64,000 nt of DNA, taken from Flavobacterium enshiense DK69 (GTDB lineage: Bacteria > Bacteroidota > Bacteroidia > Flavobacteriales > Flavobacteriaceae). Shown piece after piece: positions 37,142-45,926 of this stretch. Within the stretch, counting starts at the first letter, position 1. Every line of letters starts with the position of its first letter. Under the pieces are notes generated by a model, which was not told the DNA's origin, made no database searches, and saw only the letters and a program-made list of their open reading frames with translations. The position numbers and the translations under genes were made by a program. The DNA lies in the NCBI RefSeq assembly GCF_000498495.1, contig NZ_AVCS01000008.1:62001-126000 (forward strand), read 5' to 3'.

Positions 37142-38299
37142 TTGAAACCGATTGCCATTACTGCCTTAGCTTCTTTTTCGCCTCTGGGAAATCAACCGGA
37201 AGGTATTTGGGAAGAATATCTTAAAAATACACCCTTAATTGCAGAAAAGGAAATAGGCAGCCAAAAAGTTCCGGTGGCTTCGTTACCTGAATCATTACAG
37301 CAATTGGTGGCTGATTTAAAAGCCTCTGATTATAAATACAAACCCTTGGATAGTTCTGTTTTATATGCGATGTTGGCTTCAAGACAAGCGGTAGAGCAGG
37401 CAGGCTGGTCAGAAGCGGATGTTTTTGGAATCAATATCGGTTCCTCACGCGGGGCAACCGAGTTGTTTGAAAATTATTTTGAAGAATTCCTGACTACCGG
37501 CAAGACATCAACACTATCTTCGCCCACAACCACCTTAGGGAATATTTCTTCGTGGGTAGCCCATGATTTAAAGGCTAACGGACCTGAAATTTCACATTCC
37601 ATTACATGCTCAACAGCACTTCATGCCTTGTTGAATGGTGTGGCATGGCTTCGTTCCGGTATGGCCGATAAGTTTTTGGTGGGTGGTAGTGAAGCGTCAT
37701 TAACGCCTTTTACCATTGCACAAATGCAGGCACTGAAGATTTATTCAAAAGAAAATTCCGAATTTCCATGCAGGGCCTTCGATTTCGAAAAAGATAAAAA
37801 CACTATGGTTTTAGGGGAAGGTGCTGCGGTGGTTTGCCTTGAAGCCGGTATCAGTGACAAGGCATTGGCCTATGTAGAAGGCGTGGGGTATGCCACGGAT
37901 ATACTGGAGCACGGTATTTCCATTTCTACGGAAGCAGAATGTTTCAAAAAATCCATGCGAATGGCTATAGGGTCTGTTCCTTTGGAGGAAATTGATGCGA
38001 TAGTAATGCACGCTCCAGGCACCATCAAAGGTGATTTATCGGAGTATAAAGCCATTCAGAGCATATTTGGGGAAGAACTTCCGATGCTGACTACGAATAA
38101 ATGGAAAATAGGCCACACTTTCGGTTCTTCCGGGATTTTGAGTATGGAAATGGCTCTTATGATGATTCAGTATCAAAAGTTTATCGATGTTCCTTTTGTA
38201 CCTGTGCAACCAAAACGAAAAGCCATTCGCAAAGTACTTGTTAATGCTGTTGGGTTTGGAGGTAATGCGGTAAGTGTTTTGATTTCGAAGTCGGTTTAA
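37142..38299 (+). CDS. Beta-ketoacyl-ACP synthase-like protein of the biotin locus
   Basis: 385 residues counted from TTG 37142 (MKPIAITALAS); a TTG at 37136 is the alternative. The thiolase-fold Cys-His-His set is intact: C156 in TCSTALH, H290 in MHAPGT and H325 in KIGHTFG, plus the terminal GFGGNA loop. The histidine loop MHAPGTIKGD departs from the usual AHGTGTxxND. The sequence fits an elongating FabF/FabB-type enzyme, divergent in the region around 100-150. Position directly after bioD-bioA suggests it helps build the pimeloyl chain for biotin; that role is inference. Its 3' end overlaps recX by 4 bases. Confidence 0.8.
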   Translation: MKPIAITALASFSPLGNQPEGIWEEYLKNTPLIAEKEIGSQKVPVASLPESLQQLVADLKASDYKYKPLDSSVLYAMLASRQAVEQAGWSEADVFGINIGSSRGATELFENYFEEFLTTGKTSTLSSPTTTLGNISSWVAHDLKANGPEISHSITCSTALHALLNGVAWLRSGMADKFLVGGSEASLTPFTIAQMQALKIYSKENSEFPCRAFDFEKDKNTMVLGEGAAVVCLEAGISDKALAYVEGVGYATDILEHGISISTEAECFKKSMRMAIGSVPLEEIDAIVMHAPGTIKGDLSEYKAIQSIFGEELPMLTTNKWKIGHTFGSSGILSMEMALMMIQYQKFIDVPFVPVQPKRKAIRKVLVNAVGFGGNAVSVLISKSV

Positions 38300-38784
38300 T
38301 CTTCGTATTCCGACAAATCGTTTATTTTTTCTAAAATCAGATTGCTTTCGAAACCTTTACGAAGAAAGTAATCACAAAATTTCTTTTTCTTTTTTTGAGG
38401 GTTTCTTTCTTTGATGGATTCCCACTGTCTTTCGGCTAATTCATGAAAGTTTTTTAAGTATTCTTCCGTTGGGATTTCTTTCAAAGCCCTCTCTATGTTG
38501 TATTTAGATATCTGACGAAATTTAAGCTCGTTCACAATACGTACTTTTCCCCAATTCTTAATATTGTGCTTTCCGCGAGCAAAACTCAAGGCAAAACGCT
38601 CTTCATTCAGGAAATTATTTTCGATAAGATGAACGGCAATAGCGTCAATTGCCTGTGGGATCATATTAAGTGATTTTAGCTTTTCCACCACCTCGTAATG
38701 ACAACGGTCCTGATAGCTGCAATAAAACTCCAATTTGCGCTTGGCTTCTTCTACTGTATAGGTTTTTAAAGTATTGTTCTTCAT
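38296..38784 (-). CDS. recX: RecX family regulatory protein
   Basis: RecX binds RecA filaments and limits their activity. 162 residues from ATG 38784; starts at 38805 and 38817 would add a poorly conserved leader. Three-helix repeats are visible: YTVEEAKRKLEFYCSYQDRC, LNEERFALSFARGKHNIKNWG, IVNELKFRQIS and DYFLRKGFESNLILEKI. The convergent 4-base overlap with the ketosynthase gene is harmless. No recA is in the window. Confidence 0.9.
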   Translation of the reverse strand: MKNNTLKTYTVEEAKRKLEFYCSYQDRCHYEVVEKLKSLNMIPQAIDAIAVHLIENNFLNEERFALSFARGKHNIKNWGKVRIVNELKFRQISKYNIERALKEIPTEEYLKNFHELAERQWESIKERNPQKKKKKFCDYFLRKGFESNLILEKINDLSEYED

Positions 38785-38845
38785 AAGCTGCTCATAACTT
38801 AACATTAATTTAATCACAATAACTTAAAGTTTTGTGATAAATACA

Positions 38846-38853
38846 TATCTTTG
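38846..38853 (+). promoter_or_regulatory. -7 element of the type C T9SS gene
   Basis: TATCTTTG lies 77 bases before the start at 38930. The leader between them has no obvious riboswitch structure. Confidence 0.35.
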
Positions 38854-38929
38854 GTGCCCGATTTTTTGATTTATAACGGGGAAACCGTGTTAAATATAGG
38901 AATTTGTTTAAAAACTTATCTCAAATTAT

Positions 38930-41900
38930 ATGAAAATAAAATTACTCTTGTTGCCTTTTTTGCTCTCAGCAGCTTTGAGTTGGGGACAGGTGACAATTGT
39001 TTCAGACGGTTTGAACAATGCCACAACTTTGTTCACATTGACAAGTGGGCTTTATTATAATGGAAATTCAACAGTAGGTGACCGTCCAGCATCTTCTCCG
39101 TTTGCTTCTGAAGGCACGCATTCAAGAGGAGTTTCAAATGCTTCGGCGACATTGTTAAGTTCAAATATAAATACTACTAGTTATACCAGTGTGTTTATGT
39201 CATTTAAGTTGGCCTCTTTTTCTATTGGAAGTACTGGAAATGGAGTGGATGGAGGTGACATAGTTACTGTTGAGGTCAGTCCTGATGGAGGAACAAGCTG
39301 GTATAGTACGGCTAGGATTTTGGGGAATTCAAATGCGTATTGGGTCTATAGTGCTGCCGGAAGTGCCAGTACGGCTTATGACGGTGATGCCACTCCGGTT
39401 GATTTTCAGCCATCTGGAGGCGGAAGCAGAACGACAGACGGTTATTCAACAGTAAGTGTTACAGGGTTGCCATCTGTCGCCAATTTAAAATTTAAAATAA
39501 CATTGCTGAATAATGATGTAAAGGAAAGTTGGGTTTTGGATGATTTTAAGGTGCAGGGGACTCTTTCTTGTACTGCTCCGACAATAACAGCTAATCCTGG
39601 TGATCAGACGATTTGTGCAGGATCTTTAACAAGTTTTACAGTTGCTACTTCTGCAGGTTCTCCTTCCTATCAATGGGAAATGAGTGCTAATGGGTCGACT
39701 GGTTGGACCAATGTTGTAAGTGGTACTCCTTCGGGTGTTACTTATAGTAATGCGACTACGGCTGTACTTGATGTGACAGGTTCATCTGCAGTAAGTCAGT
39801 ATTATTACAGAGCTAAAGTTACTGCGGGTGGGTGTGATGGCTTGTCAAGTTTTGCTAAACTAATCATAAATGCTCCGGCTTCTTTTGCAACACAACCAAC
39901 TGCTCAAGCAGTAACCGAACCTTTAACGGCTAATTTTACGATTGTTGCCTCAGGTGCCGGTACAACATATCAATGGCAGGTTTCAACTGACGGAGGAGGA
40001 AGTTGGAATAATGTTTCAACTGGTAGTGGAGGAACAACGTTGTCTTATACAACTGCAGCTACGACAGTGGTTATGAATGGTTATTTGTATCGTTGTGTTG
40101 TAAACACACCATCGCCTTGTTCTAATAGTATAACATCAAACAGTGTTGGGTTAGATGTTGCTATGGGACCATGCGTGGATGAAAATTTCAATTCGTTTAC
40201 AGGAGCTTCCTTTGGAAGTTGGAATGCAACAGGGATGTCAATTTACAACACTGCAGGAAGTTCTGGACTAGCAGCAAATTCGGCACAATTTAATGATGCC
40301 GGAGATGTTCTTCTCTCCCCGACATTTACCAATGCCACAGAGTTGTCTTTCTGGATTAAGGGGAATGGAACTGATTCTGCTTCTGCTCTTTTGGTGGAAG
40401 GTTATAATGGTTCAACTTGGGTGACTATTCAGAATATTACGAATTCATTGCCAACTACAGGGACTACAAAAACATATAATGCTTCTTCCACTCCTGCATT
40501 GCCTGTAAACCTGACACGTTTTAGATTTACCTATACTAAAAGTTCTGGGAATTTAGCTTTTGATGATGTGAAAGTGTATTGCGGTACTCCTGTTGCCCCT
40601 TGTACGACACCAACTACACAACCAACAGCATTAAATTTCTCAGGAACCACTTCGTCTGCTTCGAATGGATCTTACTCGATTGCAGCAGTACCTGGTGCAA
40701 CAGGATATTTGGTTGTCTACAGTACAAACAGTGTGTTGTCTGCTTCTGATTTGCCATCCGATGGCGTTACTTATACCGTAGGAACAGCTGTTGGCGATGG
40801 TGCCGTTGCTTATGTCGGAACCGGAACTGCTTTTTCGCTTTCCGGATTGTCTAGTTCAACGACTTATTACGTTTTTGTGTTCGCATATAATTCGGGTTCT
40901 TGTGCTATTGCTTATAATACAGTTTCTCCATTAGCAGGATCAGTCACAACAATGGCAGCTTATTGTACTTCAAACGGTAATACTTTATTTAAGACTTCAG
41001 TTACTAATGTTACTTTAAATACGATAAACAATACATCCGCGAAACCTTCCGGATATTCCGATTATACTGCTATTTCGACCAATCTGCAACAAGGGGTGAG
41101 TTATCCTTTGTCGGCAAAAATCAATACAGACGGAAATTATACGATACTGGCTTTTGCCTGGATAGATTTCAACCATGATATGGATTTTAATGATGTTGGT
41201 GAGGCTTTCGACTTAGGTTCGGTAAACAATATGGCAAGCGGTTTGACTTCTTCTTCTCCACTTGCAATCACTGTTCCTTTAACAGCGGTTGTAGGTCCTA
41301 CAAGGATGCGTGTGATTGCTACTTATGAAGGAGATTCATCATCATGTTTAACCGGTTTTGACGGTGAGGTAGAAGATTATACGGTAAATATTATTGCAGC
41401 CTGCGTTCCAACACATGCCGTAGCTGGCTTTGCGCCAACATCAGGACCGGCCGGAACCGAAGTAATTATAGCAGGTACCGGCTTCACAACAGGAACAACG
41501 GTTATGTTTAATGGAATTTCTGCGGCAGTGACTTATGTTAATTCAACCACAATCGTTGCTACGGTGCCTGCAGGCCAGACAACGGGAGCAATTACGGTTA
41601 TGGAAGCTGGATGTAAAATAGGAACGGCGTCTGATTTTACAGAAATTAAACAAACGGGAACTTGTTCTGCCGGAAATAATTTAACCGATTTGATTATTTC
41701 GGAAACCTATGATTCGGTCGGGGGTAATTCCTGGTATGTCGAATTATTCAATCCAACCGGAAGTTCTATTGATTTAAATGCTTTGGGGGCAAATTATAAA
41801 ATAGTACGTTACGGAGATATTGGAACCACCAACGGTCTGCGATCGGTAGATATTTCAGGGGTTATTCCTGCAGGTGGAGTTTATATTGCTGATTTAGGTT

Positions 41901-44134
41901 CGGACAGTTCGTGTGATCCTATGACATATAATTACATAAACAAAGGAAACGGTATTAATGAAAATGACGAAATAAGACTGACTAAAAATGATGTGACAGT
42001 CGATATTGTTAATTGCCCTAATGAAAAAGGCTATGTGATAAGAAGGAATGCGGCAGCTGTCGGGCCTTCGGCTTCTTATAATGCGGGTGATTGGACTTCG
42101 TTGTTAACAGAAACTTGTGCGAACTTAGGAACTGTCCCATTTTCATTTACCAATAATATGCCGACGGTAAATACAAATCCATCTGATGCAACAATCTGTG
42201 GGACTACGGCAAGTTTTACAATTTTGGCGACTCCGTCCGGAGCAGGAGTGTTGACATATCAGTGGTTTTACAATAACGGAGTTGCTTCTGGATGGACAGC
42301 AGTTGCAGCTGGTTCATTTGTAGGAGTTACGGCTTCAGGTTTTAATTCTGGTTCGCTGTACCTGAATGGAACGATTGTTAATTTGAACGGATATCAGTTT
42401 TATTGTCAGGTAACTCAGGGAGGGACATGTTCTGTTGCTTCTGATGCTGCTCAGTTGAAAGTAAATTCGACAACCTGGAACGGAACAGCATGGTCAAACG
42501 GAGTTCCTGTATTAACAAAGCTGGCAGTAATCAACGGAAATTATAATACGGCCACCAATGGTGATTTCGAATGTTGCAGTTTGATAATCAACAGTCCTTT
42601 TATGTTGGATATTAAGGATACGGATTATGTGTTAATTCAGAATGATTTAACTGTTAATGGGACGCTGGAAGTGCAAAATCAAGGTTCTTTAGTGATGGTG
42701 AGCGATGACGGAGTTGTAACTAATAACGGAACGACAACTGTTCGTAAAATGAGCACGCCATTCGATCGATATGATTATACTTTCTGGTCTTCACCGATTG
42801 GTAATGCTCCTGTAAGTGTGTTTAGTCAATGGCAGGCTAATCGTATTTATAAATTAAATACATCGGTCTACAGGGACGATAATAATGATTCACATGACGA
42901 TAATATGGATGCATGGGTGTTAACTCCGCAAGCAGAAATAATGTCGCCGGGAAGAGGATATGCGGTGATGGGTAAAATAAATCAGGCATACCCGGCCCAA
43001 CAGGGTTCGGTTTATAATGGAGTTGTAAATAATGGCTTGATAACACAGTCTATTGCTTTGAGTTTAGATAATACAAAGGCAAATGACGATTTTAACCTGA
43101 TTGGGAATCCCTATCCATCTGCCATCAGTGCCGACGCATTCATATTAGCCAATCCGGATATTTCAGGAACATTATATTTTTGGACCCATGAAGGGAACAT
43201 TCAGGTAGCTGCTATTAATCCGGGACCTATGGCTATGAATTTCAGTCCCGATGATTTTGCATATTATAATTTGGTTGGAGGTACAGGTACAAGAGCTGGT
43301 TTGCTTTCAGGAAACGGAAACAGCAATGCGCCGAATGGGTTTGTAGCTTCCGGGCAAGGATTTCAGGTTGATGCTGATGCTGCTACTTCGGTGATTTTTA
43401 ATAATAGCATGAGAAATAAGACCTATGTTAATACAAACTTCTACAAAACAGTGTCCGGACCGACAGAAAAAGACAGATTATGGCTGAATTTAACTAATTC
43501 AGAGGGTATTTTTAATCAGCAGTTAATTGGTTTCTTCCCTCAGGCGACTATGGGGGTTGATAGAGGTTATGATGGTTTTTATTCCAAATCACCCACCTAT
43601 GCAGCTTTTTATTCTATTATTGATGGTAAGCCATACAAGATTCAGGGCAGAAGTGCTTTTGATGTAAATGACAGGGTTCCGCTTGGATTCCGTTCTGTTT
43701 ATGAAAAAACATATTCTATCGCTATTGGGGATGTCGAAGGGGTGCTTCGAAATCAGAATGTTTACATTGAAGATTTACAGTTGCATATCATTCATGATTT
43801 AAAATTGTCAAATTATGTTTTCTCCACTCCGGCTGGTGAATTTAATAATCGTTTCGTGTTACGCTTTGCAAATGCTACATTAGGGAACGCTGATTTTGAA
43901 ACTAATGTTGATTCGGTTCTTGTTTATGCTAATGAAGGCATTAATGTGAGTTCCTCTTCGGAACGAATTAAAGATGTTTTTGTGTATGATGTTTTGGGAA
44001 GATTGGTTGCAGAAAGAAAAGAGGTGAATACTACTTCGGTTTCGCTGCAGAATGTCAGAAAAACACAGGGAGCTCTTTTGGTAAAGGTGGTTTTGGACAA
44101 TGGACAAACCACAACTAAGAAGGTTCTTTATTAA
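38930..44134 (+). CDS. 1734-residue multidomain secreted protein, T9SS type C sorting domain
   Basis: Signal peptide 1-20. Then, roughly: a lectin/choice-of-anchor-like region (20-210), two Ig-like segments with YQW cores (215-405), a second anchor-type region (405-555), a fibronectin III-like segment (555-660), a GEVED domain (660-830), an IPT/TIG domain (830-910, FAPTSGPAGTEVIIAGTGF), a lamin-tail-like domain (915-1070), an Ig-like segment, and a long beta-helix-like region (1185-1660). The end (about 1660-1734) has VFVYDVLGRLVAE and TTKKVLY of the ChiA-type type C signal. It is probably a surface adhesin or glycan binder; no catalytic motif was found. Confidence 0.85.
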   Translation: MKIKLLLLPFLLSAALSWGQVTIVSDGLNNATTLFTLTSGLYYNGNSTVGDRPASSPFASEGTHSRGVSNASATLLSSNINTTSYTSVFMSFKLASFSIGSTGNGVDGGDIVTVEVSPDGGTSWYSTARILGNSNAYWVYSAAGSASTAYDGDATPVDFQPSGGGSRTTDGYSTVSVTGLPSVANLKFKITLLNNDVKESWVLDDFKVQGTLSCTAPTITANPGDQTICAGSLTSFTVATSAGSPSYQWEMSANGSTGWTNVVSGTPSGVTYSNATTAVLDVTGSSAVSQYYYRAKVTAGGCDGLSSFAKLIINAPASFATQPTAQAVTEPLTANFTIVASGAGTTYQWQVSTDGGGSWNNVSTGSGGTTLSYTTAATTVVMNGYLYRCVVNTPSPCSNSITSNSVGLDVAMGPCVDENFNSFTGASFGSWNATGMSIYNTAGSSGLAANSAQFNDAGDVLLSPTFTNATELSFWIKGNGTDSASALLVEGYNGSTWVTIQNITNSLPTTGTTKTYNASSTPALPVNLTRFRFTYTKSSGNLAFDDVKVYCGTPVAPCTTPTTQPTALNFSGTTSSASNGSYSIAAVPGATGYLVVYSTNSVLSASDLPSDGVTYTVGTAVGDGAVAYVGTGTAFSLSGLSSSTTYYVFVFAYNSGSCAIAYNTVSPLAGSVTTMAAYCTSNGNTLFKTSVTNVTLNTINNTSAKPSGYSDYTAISTNLQQGVSYPLSAKINTDGNYTILAFAWIDFNHDMDFNDVGEAFDLGSVNNMASGLTSSSPLAITVPLTAVVGPTRMRVIATYEGDSSSCLTGFDGEVEDYTVNIIAACVPTHAVAGFAPTSGPAGTEVIIAGTGFTTGTTVMFNGISAAVTYVNSTTIVATVPAGQTTGAITVMEAGCKIGTASDFTEIKQTGTCSAGNNLTDLIISETYDSVGGNSWYVELFNPTGSSIDLNALGANYKIVRYGDIGTTNGLRSVDISGVIPAGGVYIADLGSDSSCDPMTYNYINKGNGINENDEIRLTKNDVTVDIVNCPNEKGYVIRRNAAAVGPSASYNAGDWTSLLTETCANLGTVPFSFTNNMPTVNTNPSDATICGTTASFTILATPSGAGVLTYQWFYNNGVASGWTAVAAGSFVGVTASGFNSGSLYLNGTIVNLNGYQFYCQVTQGGTCSVASDAAQLKVNSTTWNGTAWSNGVPVLTKLAVINGNYNTATNGDFECCSLIINSPFMLDIKDTDYVLIQNDLTVNGTLEVQNQGSLVMVSDDGVVTNNGTTTVRKMSTPFDRYDYTFWSSPIGNAPVSVFSQWQANRIYKLNTSVYRDDNNDSHDDNMDAWVLTPQAEIMSPGRGYAVMGKINQAYPAQQGSVYNGVVNNGLITQSIALSLDNTKANDDFNLIGNPYPSAISADAFILANPDISGTLYFWTHEGNIQVAAINPGPMAMNFSPDDFAYYNLVGGTGTRAGLLSGNGNSNAPNGFVASGQGFQVDADAATSVIFNNSMRNKTYVNTNFYKTVSGPTEKDRLWLNLTNSEGIFNQQLIGFFPQATMGVDRGYDGFYSKSPTYAAFYSIIDGKPYKIQGRSAFDVNDRVPLGFRSVYEKTYSIAIGDVEGVLRNQNVYIEDLQLHIIHDLKLSNYVFSTPAGEFNNRFVLRFANATLGNADFETNVDSVLVYANEGINVSSSSERIKDVFVYDVLGRLVAERKEVNTTSVSLQNVRKTQGALLVKVVLDNGQTTTKKVLY

Positions 44135-44186
44135 TTATTTTATGTATTAGTACTTCTGTTATTAATAAATTTGGTTAAGTTGAATG

Positions 44187-44210
44187 ATCCCGACAGTTCG
44201 CCGTCGGGAT
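44187..44210 (+). terminator. Terminator after the type C protein
   Basis: Stem ATCCCGAC/GTCGGGAT, 8-base loop and T tract, about 50 bases after the stop. Confidence 0.85.
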
Positions 44211-44333
44211 TTTTTATTTGGAGATGTTTAGGTTAGGTAATAGGTGTGTAAATCTTTTTTGAAAATGGTTTTTACACGTTCGATTTCGGTAAACTATAAC
44301 TTCATGTTCCGTAATTAAAATTGTTTGAAAAAA

Positions 44334-44360
44334 AATACTCCCAGCATGGCCGGGAGTATT
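44334..44360 (-). terminator. Terminator after bioB
   Basis: Stem AATACTCCC/GGGAGTATT with a 9-base loop; on the minus strand it is followed by an A-rich to T-rich run, about 55 bases beyond the bioB stop. Confidence 0.8.
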
Positions 44361-44413
44361 TTAAAGAAAAAACCTTTGTATTAGGGTAAAATATATTTTG
44401 TATAAAGCAGAGT

Positions 44414-45514
44414 TTATTTCTGTATTTCTTTTCCTTTTGCCTGAGCTTCAAGGTTTCTTTCGATTTTGTGTTCAGGACGCGACCATTTTGGTTTTTCACC
44501 TAATGCCTGGAATTTAGAATCTTCAGCTTCTACGGTTTCCGGTTGCATCAATTTGATGAACGGTTTTTGCGGTTGTAAACCTAATAATTCAAACATTTTC
44601 ATGTCTTCATTTACATCCGGGTTTGGAGTAGTTAATAATTTATCTCCGGCGAAAATAGAGTTTGCACCGGCAAAGAAGCACATTGCCTGTCCTTCTCTCG
44701 ACATCTGCGTTCTTCCTGCAGAAAGACGCACCTGAGTTTCCGGCATTACGATACGTGTAGTGGCAACCATACGGATCATTTCCCAGATTTCAACCGGTTT
44801 TTCATCTTCCATCGGAGTTCCTTCTACGGCTACCAAAGCGTTAATTGGCACAGATTCAGGTTGTGGGTTTAATGTGGATAAAGCTACCAACATTCCTGCG
44901 CGGTCTTCGATGCTTTCGCCCATTCCGATGATTCCGCCACTACAAACCGTTACATTCGTTTTGCGGACGTTTTCGATGGTTTGCAAGCGGTCTTCAAATC
45001 CGCGTGTTGAAATAACTTCTTTATAATATTCTTCTGAAGTGTCTAAATTGTGGTTGTAAGCATACAAACCGGCTTCGGCTAAACGTTGTGCCTGGTTTTC
45101 GGTTAGCATTCCAAGCGTACAACATACTTCCATATCCAGTTTGTTGATGGTACGCACCATTTCCAATACTTGATCAAATTCCGGTCCGTCTTTCACGTTT
45201 CTCCAAGCCGCACCCATACATACACGGGATGAGCCGCTGGATTTAGCTCTTAAGGCCTGTGCTTTTACCGTTGAAACCGACATTAGGTCGTTGCCTTCAA
45301 CATCTGTATGATAACGGGCTGCCTGTGGGCAATATCCGCAATCTTCCGGGCAACCTCCTGTTTTGATTGATAATAAAGTGGAAACCTGAACCACATTTGG
45401 GTCGTGATTTACTCTGTGGATTGAAGCTGCTTCGAAAAGCAAATCCATTAGAGGTTTGTTGTATATCGCGATGATTTCTTCCTTCGTCCAGTTGTGTCTA
45501 GTTGTTGTACTCAT
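44414..45514 (-). CDS. bioB: Biotin synthase
   Basis: BioB is a radical-SAM enzyme that inserts sulfur into dethiobiotin. The SAM iron-sulfur cysteines C55, C59 and C62 (CPEDCGYC) are followed by the conserved YCPQAARYHT. Further family segments are VCMGAAWRN, YNHNLDTSEEYY, CSGGIIGMGE and RLSAGR, the last holding the arginine ligand of the second cluster. 366 residues. A TATTTTTG element on the minus strand (45534-45541) is the likely promoter. It is away from bioD-bioA and on the opposite strand. Confidence 0.96.
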   Translation of the reverse strand: MSTTTRHNWTKEEIIAIYNKPLMDLLFEAASIHRVNHDPNVVQVSTLLSIKTGGCPEDCGYCPQAARYHTDVEGNDLMSVSTVKAQALRAKSSGSSRVCMGAAWRNVKDGPEFDQVLEMVRTINKLDMEVCCTLGMLTENQAQRLAEAGLYAYNHNLDTSEEYYKEVISTRGFEDRLQTIENVRKTNVTVCSGGIIGMGESIEDRAGMLVALSTLNPQPESVPINALVAVEGTPMEDEKPVEIWEMIRMVATTRIVMPETQVRLSAGRTQMSREGQAMCFFAGANSIFAGDKLLTTPNPDVNEDMKMFELLGLQPQKPFIKLMQPETVEAEDSKFQALGEKPKWSRPEHKIERNLEAQAKGKEIQK

Positions 45515-45533
45515 ACTACATTTTTTGATGGGT

Positions 45534-45541
45534 CAAAAATA
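45534..45541 (-). promoter_or_regulatory. -7 element of bioB
   Basis: TATTTTTG on the minus strand, 20 bases before the start. No clear TTG -33 element is found at the expected distance. Confidence 0.4.
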
Positions 45542-45668
45542 GGTAATTCAAAACGAAGTAAAAAATTTTGTTGATGCCTGATTTGCACGAGTGTAAATCT
45601 TTGCTTTAAAGACGGAACCTTTCTTGTTTTGAAGTTATTGTTTGGTCGGATTGGTTTTGTGCAGATAG

Positions 45669-45926
45669 ATGTTCAGCGAAAAGGAATCGGTCCAGGCTCT
45701 AAGGCTTGACATCACCGAAATGGACTTTAGGAAATATGACTCTACTATCGGACGTTTCTATGGTATGGATTTATTGTCTGAATCAAGTTATGAAATGTCG
45801 CCATTCCATTTTGAAGGGAATAATCCAAATTATGCTTAGTGACGCTTCTGGATTGAAAATGTTGGCATATAGTTCCCGTGAGCCATATGCGATTTCCCCT
45901 GGTCAACCAGGAGGTGGCTTTTTAGA
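45669..45926 (+). pseudogene. Frameshifted RHS-repeat core relic
   Basis: The frame from 45669 reads MDFRKYDSTIGRFYGMDLLS then YEMSPFHFEGNNPNYA and stops at 45839. This matches the conserved RHS core (Y.ARxYDxxxGRWxxxDPLAE..., SPYxFxxNNPI). The next core segment, MLSDASGLKMLA (usual SDPSGL), appears at once in another frame, so one frameshift breaks it. The upstream RHS repeats and a downstream toxin domain are both missing. It is a remnant of an RHS gene, not a working polymorphic toxin. It ends against the convergent repeat lipoprotein. Confidence 0.75.
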
